Shown here piece by piece: positions 1 to 7,995 of a DNA stretch of 64,000 bases. The stretch's first letter is position 1; each line of letters begins with the position of its first letter. Below the pieces are notes generated by a model, which worked only from the letters and a program-made list of their open reading frames with translations, searched no databases and was not told the DNA's origin. The translations under genes and the position numbers were made by a program. The DNA comes from Ginsengibacter hankyongi (GTDB lineage: Bacteria > Bacteroidota > Bacteroidia > Chitinophagales > Chitinophagaceae): the NCBI RefSeq assembly GCF_008710285.1, contig NZ_VYQF01000011.1:62001-126000 (forward strand), given 5' to 3'.

Positions 1-2
1 AC

Positions 3-848
3 ATTATCAATTTTACAAAGCTGGGATCAACAATTGAAATGGCCATTCGGTTTTTGGATAATGTAATTGAAGTGAACCATTACCTGCTTCCGCAAACGAA
101 AACCATTGTTACAGCAAATAGAAAAATCGGTTTAGGTATAATGGGTTGGGCTGACCTGCTGATCATGCTTGAGCTTCCGTATGATTCCAATGAGGCAATA
201 TCACTCGCTCACCAGGTAATGAAATTCTTCAAAGAAAAAAGCCTTGAAGCTTCCGTTCAACTGGCAAAGGAAAGAGGCGTTTTCAAAAATTGGGAGAAAA
301 GCATTTTCTATCCAAATATTAAACTTCGCCATGCAACAAGATTAAGTATTGCGCCAACAGGAACTATCTCTATTATTGCTGACACTTCTTCGTCTATTGA
401 ACCTTTGTTTGCCGTTGCTTATCGCCGCAGTCATGTGCTTGACGGAAATATTCTTTCAGAAATAAATCCTCTTTTTATTGATTATCTCAAAAAAAATAAA
501 TTGTATTCTGAAGGCTTGATGGACGAAGTAAAAGAAACCGGGTACTTACAACATATCAAACAAATACCAGCCGCAACTAAGAATGTTTTTAAAACAGCTT
601 TGGAGATTTCCCCTGACTGGCATTTGAAGCACCAGGTGGTTTTTCAGCGCTATGTTGATAATGCTGTTTCTAAAACAATCAACCTGGCCGAAACAGCCAG
701 TGTGAGTGATATAAGTGAAATCTATTTGAATGCATGGAAACAAAAGACAAAAGGAATTACCATTTTCCGTTACAATTCAAAAAACAAGCAAGTACTTGAA
801 AAGGGCATCAGCAGCGGCATACAATCCTGCAAGGTTTGTATTAATTAA
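3..848 (+). CDS. nrdJ: Class II (B12-dependent) ribonucleotide reductase, C-terminal part (5' truncated by window edge)
   Basis: This is the C-terminal part of an adenosylcobalamin-type ribonucleotide reductase, which makes dNTPs from ribonucleotides without needing oxygen. The frame is open to the left edge, so the gene starts outside the window; the first in-frame Met at position 39 is internal. Family-typical segments are NRKIGLGIMGWADLL, the substrate-loop region SIAPTGTISIIADTSSSIEP, and NLAETASV before a C-terminal CKVC pair that fits the redox-active or metal-binding Cys tail. The class II assignment comes from sequence style; the radical-site Cys and the B12-binding N-terminus are not in view. 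It converges on the PEBP gene. Its neighbours resemble a hypoxia/stress gene set, for which an oxygen-independent reductase is a natural member. Confidence 0.85.
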   Translation: MINFTKLGSTIEMAIRFLDNVIEVNHYLLPQTKTIVTANRKIGLGIMGWADLLIMLELPYDSNEAISLAHQVMKFFKEKSLEASVQLAKERGVFKNWEKSIFYPNIKLRHATRLSIAPTGTISIIADTSSSIEPLFAVAYRRSHVLDGNILSEINPLFIDYLKKNKLYSEGLMDEVKETGYLQHIKQIPAATKNVFKTALEISPDWHLKHQVVFQRYVDNAVSKTINLAETASVSDISEIYLNAWKQKTKGITIFRYNSKNKQVLEKGISSGIQSCKVCIN

Positions 849-879
849 ATTCAAAAAAATTGTTTTTTTATAATAAAAA

Positions 880-899
880 GGGACTGTATTAGCAGTCCC
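880..899 (-). terminator. Rho-independent terminator for the PEBP gene
   Basis: A perfect 7-bp stem (GGGACTG/CAGTCCC) encloses the 6-nt loop TATTAG. Read on the minus strand the hairpin is followed by TTTTTATTAT, so it fits a terminator for the leftward gene ending at 998. It lies 31 bp after the stop of the rightward reductase gene and may work in both directions, although the plus-strand side lacks a clean T run. Confidence 0.65.
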
Positions 900-997
900 A
901 CGATACAGTAGTTTTAATATCTTTTTGCGAATTTTCAAAGCATCCCCGTGTCAATGACAACGGTCAGCATATCTGATGATAGACAGCATTATTTAAA

Positions 998-1495
998 CTA
1001 TCGCCTTTTATATAAACCAATCAGTTCGCCGAATCCAAGAATATGATCGCTCATAGCTTTTTCCAATTCTATCTTTTTTGTTGTAGCAGGCAAACGCAAC
1101 AATGCATCCAGGGCATAAATTTTAAAAAAGTATCGATGGGTACCAGATGGCGGGCAGGGGCCGTTGTAATGATTTTTCTGAAAATCATTAATTCCTTCTA
1201 TACCCTTTATATCATTTTCTTTTATGTGGTGAGTTACGGGAATATTCCATACCACCCAATGAACCCATGTGCCAATCGGGGCATCGGGATCATCAACAAT
1301 CAAAGCAAGGCTTTTTGTTGCTTCCGGAATAACTTCAATTTCAAGCGAAGGGCTGATATTATCACCATCACAAGTATATTTTAAAGGAATATATTCATTG
1401 TTATTAAAAGCGGAACTGGTGATTTTTAGCTCCGGGTTAGTAACTTCAACAGATGGAATGGCGAATTCCTTGTCTGGTTGTTTTTTCTTTTGCAT
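998..1495 (-). CDS. YbhB/YbcL family Raf kinase inhibitor-like protein (PEBP fold)
   Basis: A 165-residue phosphatidylethanolamine-binding-protein-like protein. It shows the family anion-pocket segments: YTCDGDNISPSLE near residue 40, LALIVDDPDAPIGTWVHWVVWNIP around residues 63-86, and GPCPPSGTHRYFFKIYALD around residues 112-130. The pocket Asp-Pro, His and GxHRY residues are intact. The biochemical role of bacterial YbhB proteins is poorly defined; they are described as small-ligand or kinase-modulating proteins. No signal peptide is visible, so it is probably cytoplasmic. It is divergent from the PRPP synthetase gene; the shared 315-bp gap holds two copies of a dyad motif, one for each gene. 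Family call is firm, function is not. Confidence 0.9.
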   Translation of the reverse strand: MQKKKQPDKEFAIPSVEVTNPELKITSSAFNNNEYIPLKYTCDGDNISPSLEIEVIPEATKSLALIVDDPDAPIGTWVHWVVWNIPVTHHIKENDIKGIEGINDFQKNHYNGPCPPSGTHRYFFKIYALDALLRLPATTKKIELEKAMSDHILGFGELIGLYKRR

Positions 1496-1572
1496 AATGA
1501 ACGTTTACTGCACTAAAAACATAAAGTTTAAAAAGAATCGCAAAAATTAAAGCGCCGTTTTTAAATATCCCC

Positions 1573-1617
1573 CAAAGCAAATACATTAATTGTTTGGCGT
1601 CAATGAGTATCGTCAGC
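1573..1617 (-). promoter_or_regulatory. Candidate activator-type promoter of the PEBP gene
   Basis: An imperfect dyad AATGAGTATCGTCAGC occupies 1602-1617. On the minus strand a -7-like box TTGCTTTG (seven of eight matches to TAnnTTTG) occupies 1573-1580. The two centres are 33 bp apart, the same spacing seen at the nitroreductase and PRPP synthetase promoters. This places the dyad about 41 bp upstream of the predicted start of transcription, the class II position used by CRP/FNR-family activators. Regulator identity is inferred; no such regulator is encoded in the window. Confidence 0.5.
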
Positions 1618-1743
1618 GGTTCTATTGATTATGATCATTATAAAATCGTATTCAGCCAATAGAATGTTTTAAGGTTGATAAGCACAATTTATATTTCCCG
1701 AAGGCAAAACTGCTGTTGTTTTCTGATTACAATCAATGCAATC

Positions 1744-1788
1744 AATAATTATCGTCATAAATAAAGAATCCGGATATTAGTTCCTTTG
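1744..1788 (+). promoter_or_regulatory. Candidate activator-type promoter of the PRPP synthetase gene
   Basis: A weaker dyad AATAATTATCGTCATA (1744-1759) lies 33 bp, centre to centre, from a -7-like box TTCCTTTG (1781-1788, seven of eight matches). Predicted transcription would begin near 1792, about 19 nt before the ATG at 1811. The right half-site and the TATC spacer match the dyad at 1602-1617. No TTG is seen at the expected -33 position, which fits activator dependence. Confidence 0.45.
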
Positions 1789-1810
1789 AATACTAATAGG
1801 GATCTTTTAA

Positions 1811-2782
1811 ATGAAATTATTTGCATTAAACAAAACGCGAAGCTTTGGCGAATTGGTCGCCAAAGAGCTAAACTTATCATTAAGCTTATATGAAGAAAGG
1901 GAATTTGAAGATGGCGAGCATAAAGCCCGGCCACTTGAAAATGTACGTAACCAGGATGTGTTTGTAATTCATTCTCTTTATAGTGATGGAGACCAAAGTG
2001 TAAATGATAAACTGTGCCGCCTCCTTTTTTTTATCAGCGCTCTTAAAGATGCATCAGCAAAAAAGGTTACGGCAATAATCCCTTACTTATGTTATGCACG
2101 CAAAGACCGGAAAACAAAATCACGCGATCCTGTGAACACCCGCTATGTAGCCCGTTTACTCGAAGCTTCGGGAGCTGACAATATAGTTACAATGGATGTA
2201 CATAATCTGCAGGCTTTTCAAAATTCATTTAGAATACCAACGGAAAACCTCGAAGCAAGAAAACTATTTGGCGTTTACTTGTTACCGTTAGTTAAAGACG
2301 ATTCCCCCGTAATTATGTCGCCCGATTTCGGAGGTATTAAGAGAGCAGAACAGTTTCAACGTACGCTGACTAAACAATTAAATAAAGAATTACCGGTTAT
2401 ATTTATGGAAAAATACCGAAGCAGCGGTGTGGTATCCGGCCAAAGAATTACAGGAGACGTTAAAGATAAAGCCGTCATCATAATTGATGATTTAATAAGC
2501 ACTGGTGGTACTATTGCTAGAGCTGCTGACTCCTGTAAAAAATTGGGCGCAAAAAAAGTATTGGCGCTGGCAACACATGGCCTTTTTACAGGCACACCTG
2601 ATGAAACATTGCAAAAGAGCCCACTCGATCAAATATTAGTTACCAATACAATTCCGCCTTTCAGATTGGACAATACCAGGACAAAAGAAAAAGTGACTGT
2701 TTTAAATGCAGCGCCGCTTTTTGCAGAAACTATAAAGCGTATGGAGGAAGGAGGATCGGTTACGGAGTTATTCGATGATTAA
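1811..2782 (+). CDS. prs: Ribose-phosphate pyrophosphokinase (PRPP synthetase)
   Basis: 323 residues, the normal length for the family. It makes 5-phosphoribosyl-1-diphosphate from ribose 5-phosphate and ATP. The ATP/metal region reads CYARKDRKTKSRDP (residues about 95-108) and the PRPP-binding loop reads VIIIDDLISTGGTI (about 223-236); the catalytic Lys and Arg appear as EKYRSSG near residue 200. The usual DLHxxQIQGFF signature is altered here to DVHNLQAFQNSF, so this is a divergent, possibly accessory copy rather than the housekeeping enzyme. The next gene starts 14 bp downstream. A phosphoribosyltransferase that could use PRPP lies in the same cluster. Confidence 0.9.
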   Translation: MKLFALNKTRSFGELVAKELNLSLSLYEEREFEDGEHKARPLENVRNQDVFVIHSLYSDGDQSVNDKLCRLLFFISALKDASAKKVTAIIPYLCYARKDRKTKSRDPVNTRYVARLLEASGADNIVTMDVHNLQAFQNSFRIPTENLEARKLFGVYLLPLVKDDSPVIMSPDFGGIKRAEQFQRTLTKQLNKELPVIFMEKYRSSGVVSGQRITGDVKDKAVIIIDDLISTGGTIARAADSCKKLGAKKVLALATHGLFTGTPDETLQKSPLDQILVTNTIPPFRLDNTRTKEKVTVLNAAPLFAETIKRMEEGGSVTELFDD

Positions 2783-2796
2783 AGAAATTATCGTTG

Positions 2797-3843
2797 ATGC
2801 CAAAAAATAACCATATCGAATCAGTTGTAGAACATAAAGTGCCATTAACTGAAAAGGTTTCTTTTTTAATGCAGCCACAATCTTATCCGCACCCCGTTAC
2901 CAAAGTAGAAGCAAAAGAAACTCATATGTCATGGGTTTTTTTGGTGAATGGCTTTGCATATAAACTTAAAAAACCTGTTACAAATAGTCTGTTTGATTTT
3001 AGAACGCTGGAAGCCAGGTTGAAAAACGGTATAGAAGAGGTACGTGTAAATAAAAGATTAGCTGATGATATATATCTTGGAATAGTGCCGCTTGTTATTA
3101 ATGAAGTTGGAAAACTGCAAATAGAGGGAAAGGGAAAAATTGTTGACTGGCTGGTAAAGATGAAACGCATCTCCGAAAAAAATTTCCTTCATCTGGCAAT
3201 AAAATCTCAAAAGCCGGATAAGGCTTTAGTTGAAGAAGCGGCCAAAGTATTGACTGAATTTTATAAGAATGCTTCACCTGTAAAAATAGAGCCGGTACTG
3301 CACAGGAAAAAATTGAAAGAGGACATAACTTCTACTCACGCAGAATTGATAAAAGAGATTTATCATTTTTCGGTTGCATTAGTTGAGCAAATTAGTAGTA
3401 CGCTGCTTCACTTTCTAGACAATCATTTCTTGCTTTTTGATAAACGAATTGAGGATGGAAAAATCATTGAAGCGCATGGAGACCTGAAACCAGAACATAT
3501 TTGTCTTTCACCCCAATCTGCTTTCATCGATGCATTGGAATTCAATACAGAATTAAGAATAATGGATATAGCAGAGGAATTATCTTTCCTTGATATGGAA
3601 TGTGAAATGATGGGCGACCTTGTTACGGGTCAAATCTTTTTTAATCATTATAGAAAATTAAGTGCTGATGATATCCCTGAATCCCTGATCTTTTTTTATA
3701 AATCAAAGAAAGCTTTTCTTCGTACTTATCTGGTTGCACGACATATAACAGAACCCAGCTATAAAGATGATCCAAAATGGATGATCAGGGCTAACGCTTA
3801 TTTACAATTGGCTAAAAAATACGCTTATAAATTAATTCCTTAG
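2797..3843 (+). CDS. Aminoglycoside phosphotransferase-like (COG2187-type) kinase-fold protein
   Basis: A 348-residue protein with the protein-kinase-like APH fold. The Brenner motif AHGDLKPEHICL (about residue 227) and the following FIDALEFN, in the place of the metal-binding DFG-type Asp, indicate phosphotransfer capacity. An upstream TTG is possible at 2794, but the ATG at 2797 is preferred. The protein resembles the N-terminal half of two-domain proteins such as M. tuberculosis Rv2004c (COG2187 plus an AAA kinase); the second domain is absent here. It follows the PRPP synthetase by 14 bp, so they are probably co-transcribed. Its 3' end is only 4 bp from the convergent phosphoribosyltransferase gene. 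Substrate unknown. Confidence 0.75.
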   Translation: MPKNNHIESVVEHKVPLTEKVSFLMQPQSYPHPVTKVEAKETHMSWVFLVNGFAYKLKKPVTNSLFDFRTLEARLKNGIEEVRVNKRLADDIYLGIVPLVINEVGKLQIEGKGKIVDWLVKMKRISEKNFLHLAIKSQKPDKALVEEAAKVLTEFYKNASPVKIEPVLHRKKLKEDITSTHAELIKEIYHFSVALVEQISSTLLHFLDNHFLLFDKRIEDGKIIEAHGDLKPEHICLSPQSAFIDALEFNTELRIMDIAEELSFLDMECEMMGDLVTGQIFFNHYRKLSADDIPESLIFFYKSKKAFLRTYLVARHITEPSYKDDPKWMIRANAYLQLAKKYAYKLIP

Positions 3844-3847
3844 TAAT

Positions 3848-4495
3848 TCAGCTTTTCAAAACACCTTTTTCTTTTTCCCAACGCTCCATAAATCCCAATG
3901 CATCATCATCACTAAGATTATAAAAGCTTTGGTAGGCTTGCGATACGGCGAAGAAATCACCGGGCTTTTCCAATATAATAACTTCATCTGCTTTTTCACC
4001 CAGCATTTCTTCCATGTCATACCCCGAAACCGGTGCTGCAATAACAATCTTGCCGGCTTTTCTTTTCTTACACATTTCTATCGCAGCAAAAATGGTAGCG
4101 CCTGTTGCTATCCCATCATCTGCCAGGATAACGGTCCTGTCTTTTAAATCAGGTAATGGTTTTCCTTTGCGTAAAATTTTTATCCTCCGCTCAATTTCTT
4201 TTTTCTGTAGATCTATTATTTCATTTATCGTTTCTTTTGAAAATTCTTCATTTGCAAACGGGCTTAAATAAACACTTCCGTCTTCTGCAATGGCGCCAAG
4301 AGCATATTCCGGATTTGAAGGATGGCCCAGTTTACGTGAAATTAAAAGAGAAAATTCAGCATGTAAATGAAGCGCTATATAATAAGCGGTTTCAGCGCCA
4401 CCTCTCGGAATACCCAATACGATTACGTTTTTATCCTTGTATTTTTCAAGGGCCTTTGCCAATTTCAGGGCAGCATCTTTTCTATCTGTAAACAT
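3848..4495 (-). CDS. Phosphoribosyltransferase family protein
   Basis: 215 residues with a type I phosphoribosyltransferase fold. The PRPP-binding motif is VILADDGIATGATI (about residues 121-134), and the N-terminal IPRGGAETA loop (about 29-37) forms the pyrophosphate loop. The ISRKLGHPSNPEYALGAI segment is typical of the stress-associated subgroup of uncertain substrate that includes M. tuberculosis Rv0571c. It is the last gene of a leftward unit baeRF-CapA-PRTase with gaps of 29 and 38 bp. It likely uses PRPP; the acceptor base cannot be read from the sequence. Confidence 0.85.
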   Translation of the reverse strand: MFTDRKDAALKLAKALEKYKDKNVIVLGIPRGGAETAYYIALHLHAEFSLLISRKLGHPSNPEYALGAIAEDGSVYLSPFANEEFSKETINEIIDLQKKEIERRIKILRKGKPLPDLKDRTVILADDGIATGATIFAAIEMCKKRKAGKIVIAAPVSGYDMEEMLGEKADEVIILEKPGDFFAVSQAYQSFYNLSDDDALGFMERWEKEKGVLKS

Positions 4496-4533
4496 GGCTT
4501 ATTTTTTAAATTTTATAATAGTTATGTTTTCAT

Positions 4534-5502
4534 TCATGTCAATAGTACTTGTCCCCTGTCACTAACCTTTGTTCCGAATTTTTCTGACAAATATTGCATA
4601 CGTTTTATACTCCATTTATATTCATTGCCAACTGCTAAGTTCACCTGGTAACGGGAAATCAAAACGGGGAAGAGTTCCAATTTTGTCAGGCCCTTTTCAC
4701 CGGCATCAATACGAAAGAAAAAGGAATGGTCATTTTTTAATACAGGATCAACCATATAATCATCTACAAAATCTCCTGTGTCGTAGAGTATCAATTTATG
4801 ATGGTATACCTCTATGCCCTGGAAATTATGGGCACTATGGCCATGAATAATTTCAGCACCTTGTTCAATCATTTGGTGTGCAAAATCTATAAAATACTTT
4901 TGGGGAAATTCCTGCATATTCGGTCCCCAATGAATACTGACTACAACAATATCTGCTTCTTTTTTTAGCTGCTCTATGTTGAGTAATGCCCTTTTGCGAT
5001 CATCTTCACTGGATACATTAATATAATTTATTCCGCTGCTGGAAGCACCGGCTTTCCAGGTGGGTTCGTTATCTGTAAACCCTAATATCCCTGTTATAAT
5101 ATTGTTCCTGGTTATAATAACATGTTTGGAAGCTTCTTTATCATTGATACCTGCTCCTACATATTTTATTCCGGCGTTCTTTAATGTTTGAATCGTTTCT
5201 ATTAATCCCTGTTCCGAGAAATCTAATATGTGATTGTTAGCAAGATTAGCAACCGTTACATTCGCATCTGTAAGACATTTAATTTTATCAGGTGTAGCTT
5301 TAAAGTTGAAGGTTTTTTCAACAATTTTATTGCTATTGGTTAAAGTTGTTTCCAGGTTCACAATGTTCAAATCTGTACTGTGAAGTAAGGGCAGCACATT
5401 TCCCCATACATACCGGTAACCTTCCTGGGAGATAACAGTATCAACTTCTCTTCCAATCATAACATCACCCGTTAAACCAATAACTAATTTATCATAATTC
5501 AT
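4534..5502 (-). CDS. CapA family metallophosphoesterase-fold protein (PGA_cap)
   Basis: 322 residues spanning the poly-gamma-glutamate capsule-synthesis (CapA) domain, a calcineurin-like metallophosphatase fold. Metal-site motifs visible in order are GLTGDVMIGR (residue about 9), NLETTLTN (about 50), NLANNHILDF (about 85), SIHWGPN (about 195) and HGHSAHNFQGI (about 219). There is no N-terminal membrane anchor or signal peptide, unlike capsule-operon CapA, so it is probably a cytoplasmic phosphoesterase of unknown substrate. It lies between the baeRF and phosphoribosyltransferase genes in one leftward unit. A CapA-like gene (Rv0574c) sits near a phosphoribosyltransferase in the M. tuberculosis DosR regulon as well. 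Confidence 0.8.
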   Translation of the reverse strand: MNYDKLVIGLTGDVMIGREVDTVISQEGYRYVWGNVLPLLHSTDLNIVNLETTLTNSNKIVEKTFNFKATPDKIKCLTDANVTVANLANNHILDFSEQGLIETIQTLKNAGIKYVGAGINDKEASKHVIITRNNIITGILGFTDNEPTWKAGASSSGINYINVSSEDDRKRALLNIEQLKKEADIVVVSIHWGPNMQEFPQKYFIDFAHQMIEQGAEIIHGHSAHNFQGIEVYHHKLILYDTGDFVDDYMVDPVLKNDHSFFFRIDAGEKGLTKLELFPVLISRYQVNLAVGNEYKWSIKRMQYLSEKFGTKVSDRGQVLLT

Positions 5503-5531
5503 ATTTCAATTACAGATTTTATCCTTTCAAC

Positions 5532-6662
5532 CTAATATCTCGTAATTAATGCGATGTGCTGGTAGTCTTTAAGCATACCGTTATCTGTAAAAAATACCTG
5601 TCCATTTTTTTCCAACATCATTTCAATAATATCATCTACAGCATCTGCTAAAATTCTATGTGCATTTTGCGGTGGGCGAATGAAAAGCCGGTAGGCATCC
5701 TTTACTAAAAATCCGGGTTGGCGAAAATCTTTCTCTACCAAAAGCTTTAACCCTCTTCCTTCCTGTACTGCCTTCCAAACTTCCTCTACACCATGTATGC
5801 CGTGATGTTCACCAATCTTTTCGATAAACTGTTTTATTAATTCGACTGTTTCATTATCAAGGTGGGAGCGCATCACCGGCCATACAATCGTAGCAAGGTC
5901 AATCGGATGCGTATAATTTAAACTCCGGTCAATTTTACTAATGATGTTTTTTTTGTGTGCCAGTAAATCGTCGAATAATGCCAGCTCTTTTTCGGTACCC
6001 AGCAATATTAGCGGAATGTCGTTTAACAGGTAATCATTTAAAGCTTCATTTACCCCGCGGAAAAAATCCCGGAACCTGATATCTTTCAGTGCAGATTTTT
6101 CCTTTTCAACATTTCTCACATGCGCATATCCTGCAGCAGGTGTGCCGCGGCTGGGTGGATTGTAAATGTATTCCTCTTTATATTCTTTCGGAAAATTGTT
6201 GTCATTGATCTCATTCAGGATGTTCCACGTGCCTTCGAAAAGTTTTATTTCTTTTTCGGTAAGCAGTAAAACAAAATACGGCTTCGAGTAATTCATTTTA
6301 TAAACCAGGTCACGCAATTCAAAATTGTCGCCCACCATTACTTTCTCCTCAACTGGAAAAGGAAATTGTACTAAAAGTTTGATATTGGGTGACACATATA
6401 ATCCTAATCCCTCGGGGTTATGATTAAAATCAATGCTCTTATATAATTCATCCAATGACTTTAACAATGGCTTTATTTCTGATTCTTCGTATTTGAATTG
6501 AAGAAATTGCCGGGCGTTTTCCAGCGCTTTATCCACTTCAGGTTTATCGGCCCTTCGTTCCGGAGACAACTTGTGCGTGGGAACAATAACTGAAACGCAA
6601 ATTTGCCCTTTTTCCTTTTGCATTTTCAGCAAATCTTCTTTCAATAATTTTTCACTTTCCAT
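5532..6662 (-). CDS. eRF1-like bacterial release-factor family protein (baeRF)
   Basis: A 376-residue protein that resembles the bacterial archaeo-eukaryotic release factor (baeRF) group, related to M. tuberculosis Rv2629. Support comes from the N-terminal region ICVSVIVPTHKLSPERRADK, the central LLLTEKEIKLFEG segment, and the C-terminal eRF1 domain 3-like stretch ILADAVDDIIEMMLEKNGQ followed by VFFTDNGML. These proteins are predicted to act on stalled or hibernating ribosomes, but biochemical proof is limited. It is first in the leftward unit with the CapA and phosphoribosyltransferase genes. A weak copy of the cluster dyad may lie upstream (6715-6730). Family call moderate, function inferred. 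Confidence 0.65.
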   Translation of the reverse strand: MESEKLLKEDLLKMQKEKGQICVSVIVPTHKLSPERRADKPEVDKALENARQFLQFKYEESEIKPLLKSLDELYKSIDFNHNPEGLGLYVSPNIKLLVQFPFPVEEKVMVGDNFELRDLVYKMNYSKPYFVLLLTEKEIKLFEGTWNILNEINDNNFPKEYKEEYIYNPPSRGTPAAGYAHVRNVEKEKSALKDIRFRDFFRGVNEALNDYLLNDIPLILLGTEKELALFDDLLAHKKNIISKIDRSLNYTHPIDLATIVWPVMRSHLDNETVELIKQFIEKIGEHHGIHGVEEVWKAVQEGRGLKLLVEKDFRQPGFLVKDAYRLFIRPPQNAHRILADAVDDIIEMMLEKNGQVFFTDNGMLKDYQHIALITRY

Positions 6663-6841
6663 AAAATAGCTTTGTGATGAGTGTTGAAAAATAGGTTTAT
6701 AAGTTTCCCGTACAAATGATGGCTCTCAAATATTGGTATGATTGTTATCACATCTCTTAAAAAATAATTATTCTAAAATTTCTTATTTAAAATTTACGTC
6801 ATGGTATACTGCGTTTATCCGTACCGGTTATATAAGTATTT

Positions 6842-7474
6842 TCATGCCGCATCGATAAAAAATGCATTCTTCTTAATCCTTTTATGAACTTCAGGTGTCT
6901 CATCTCCATATCCCAGGATTATGGCAAGTTTTATCTCTTCTTTTGGTGAAGTTTTTAACTGGGAGTATAGTTTGGTATGCTGCAAATATTTTCCAAATCC
7001 GACAGGGCAGGTATCCAGTCCCATGGATTTTGCTGCGAGCATAATGTTTTGTGCGCACATGCCAATGTCGAGATCAACCCACTCATTATTCCTGGGGCCG
7101 GTAATAAAAATTACAACCGGGGCTTCGTAAAACACATGGTCTTTAGTTTTTAAATAATGAAAACCACTTGAAAAATTAAGCAAGTGAATTATATTCTTTA
7201 CAATTCGTGTCGGACCAGCCTTTAAAAACTCTTTAGCTGTTATTTTTGAGATTGCCTTTGAAAACGATTGGATAGTTTCTTTATTAGTCACTACATAAAA
7301 TTTCCACGGTTGTTCATTCATCGCAGAAGGCGCCATACGTCCGGCATCCAGTATTTTTTCAATAATGGTTTTGTCAACATTTTTATTCTTGTATTTTCTT
7401 ACAGACCTTCTTCCATAAATCGATTGAAGGGTTTCAATTGTTTCCGTTACTTCGTTAATTACTGAGGTTGCCAT
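6842..7474 (-). CDS. Nitroreductase family protein
   Basis: 210 residues, an FMN-dependent NAD(P)H nitroreductase-fold protein. The FMN-binding RRSVRKYKNKNVD (about residues 22-34), APSAMNEQPWKFYVV (about 48-62) and the C-terminal LGYGDETPE segment are canonical. It probably reduces nitro compounds or quinones in the cytoplasm, or sequesters FMN as proposed for the mycobacterial Acg group; this cannot be decided here. Its own promoter carries the best copy of the cluster dyad (7562-7577). It lies 179 bp upstream of the baeRF gene on the same strand and may be a separate unit. Confidence 0.9.
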   Translation of the reverse strand: MATSVINEVTETIETLQSIYGRRSVRKYKNKNVDKTIIEKILDAGRMAPSAMNEQPWKFYVVTNKETIQSFSKAISKITAKEFLKAGPTRIVKNIIHLLNFSSGFHYLKTKDHVFYEAPVVIFITGPRNNEWVDLDIGMCAQNIMLAAKSMGLDTCPVGFGKYLQHTKLYSQLKTSPKEEIKLAIILGYGDETPEVHKRIKKNAFFIDAA

Positions 7475-7532
7475 TGTAAAAGATATTTAGAAATTAACTA
7501 ATTCTATGACCACAGTTACACCACCTTTCTAT

Positions 7533-7577
7533 CAAAATTAATTTTACAAATTCTCAGTATTAATGACCTACGTCATT
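7533..7577 (-). promoter_or_regulatory. Nitroreductase promoter with a perfect 16-bp dyad
   Basis: The outer six bases of AATGACCTACGTCATT (7562-7577) form a perfect inverted repeat, with five core bases each side of a 4-bp spacer, the FNR-box geometry. A perfect TAnnTTTG box (TAATTTTG on the minus strand, 7533-7540) lies 33 bp away, centre to centre. No -33 TTG is visible. The dyad would be centred about 41 bp upstream of transcription, as for class II activation. The 55-nt leader then reaches the ATG at 7474. Confidence 0.6.
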
Positions 7578-7995
7578 TGAATACATAATTGCTCTCATGG
7601 TTTTTAACCATAAACAAATTTTCACTGGCAAAGTGATTTAATGGTAATCAGCTAGCGATATTTTTGGGTATTTGCCCGCATAGACACTTAAAACACTAAT
7701 CCTTATATTCCAAAGGCCCAATCTTTAAACTACTTTGCGTGGTAAACAACCGGATGCATAATAAATGACATTTCAGATCCCTAACAAAAGAACAATCCAG
7801 ATAGCACAGTAGAACGAGGAAGAAGAAAAATCGACGAGCAGACGGGCCTGCGAGTTTGTACATGATTTAATTGAAAGTAAAAAAGGTGAGCATGGTGTAC
7901 GACCCCGGGCAAGCGATAGCTGCAAGCCTTCTTTAAGACGCCTATTGCTAACTTTCAGATTGTCGCTGAGGGCCACAATCGCTTCCTGTTGCACT
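7578..7995. other. Intergenic stretch without a convincing gene
   Basis: Apart from the dyad promoter next to it, this stretch between the nitroreductase and the xylan locus shows nothing I can name. A 76-codon leftward reading frame at 7773-8003 overlaps the end of the acetylesterase gene; its composition changes halfway and I do not accept it as a gene. The stretch marks the boundary between the stress cluster and the polysaccharide locus. Confidence 0.5.
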
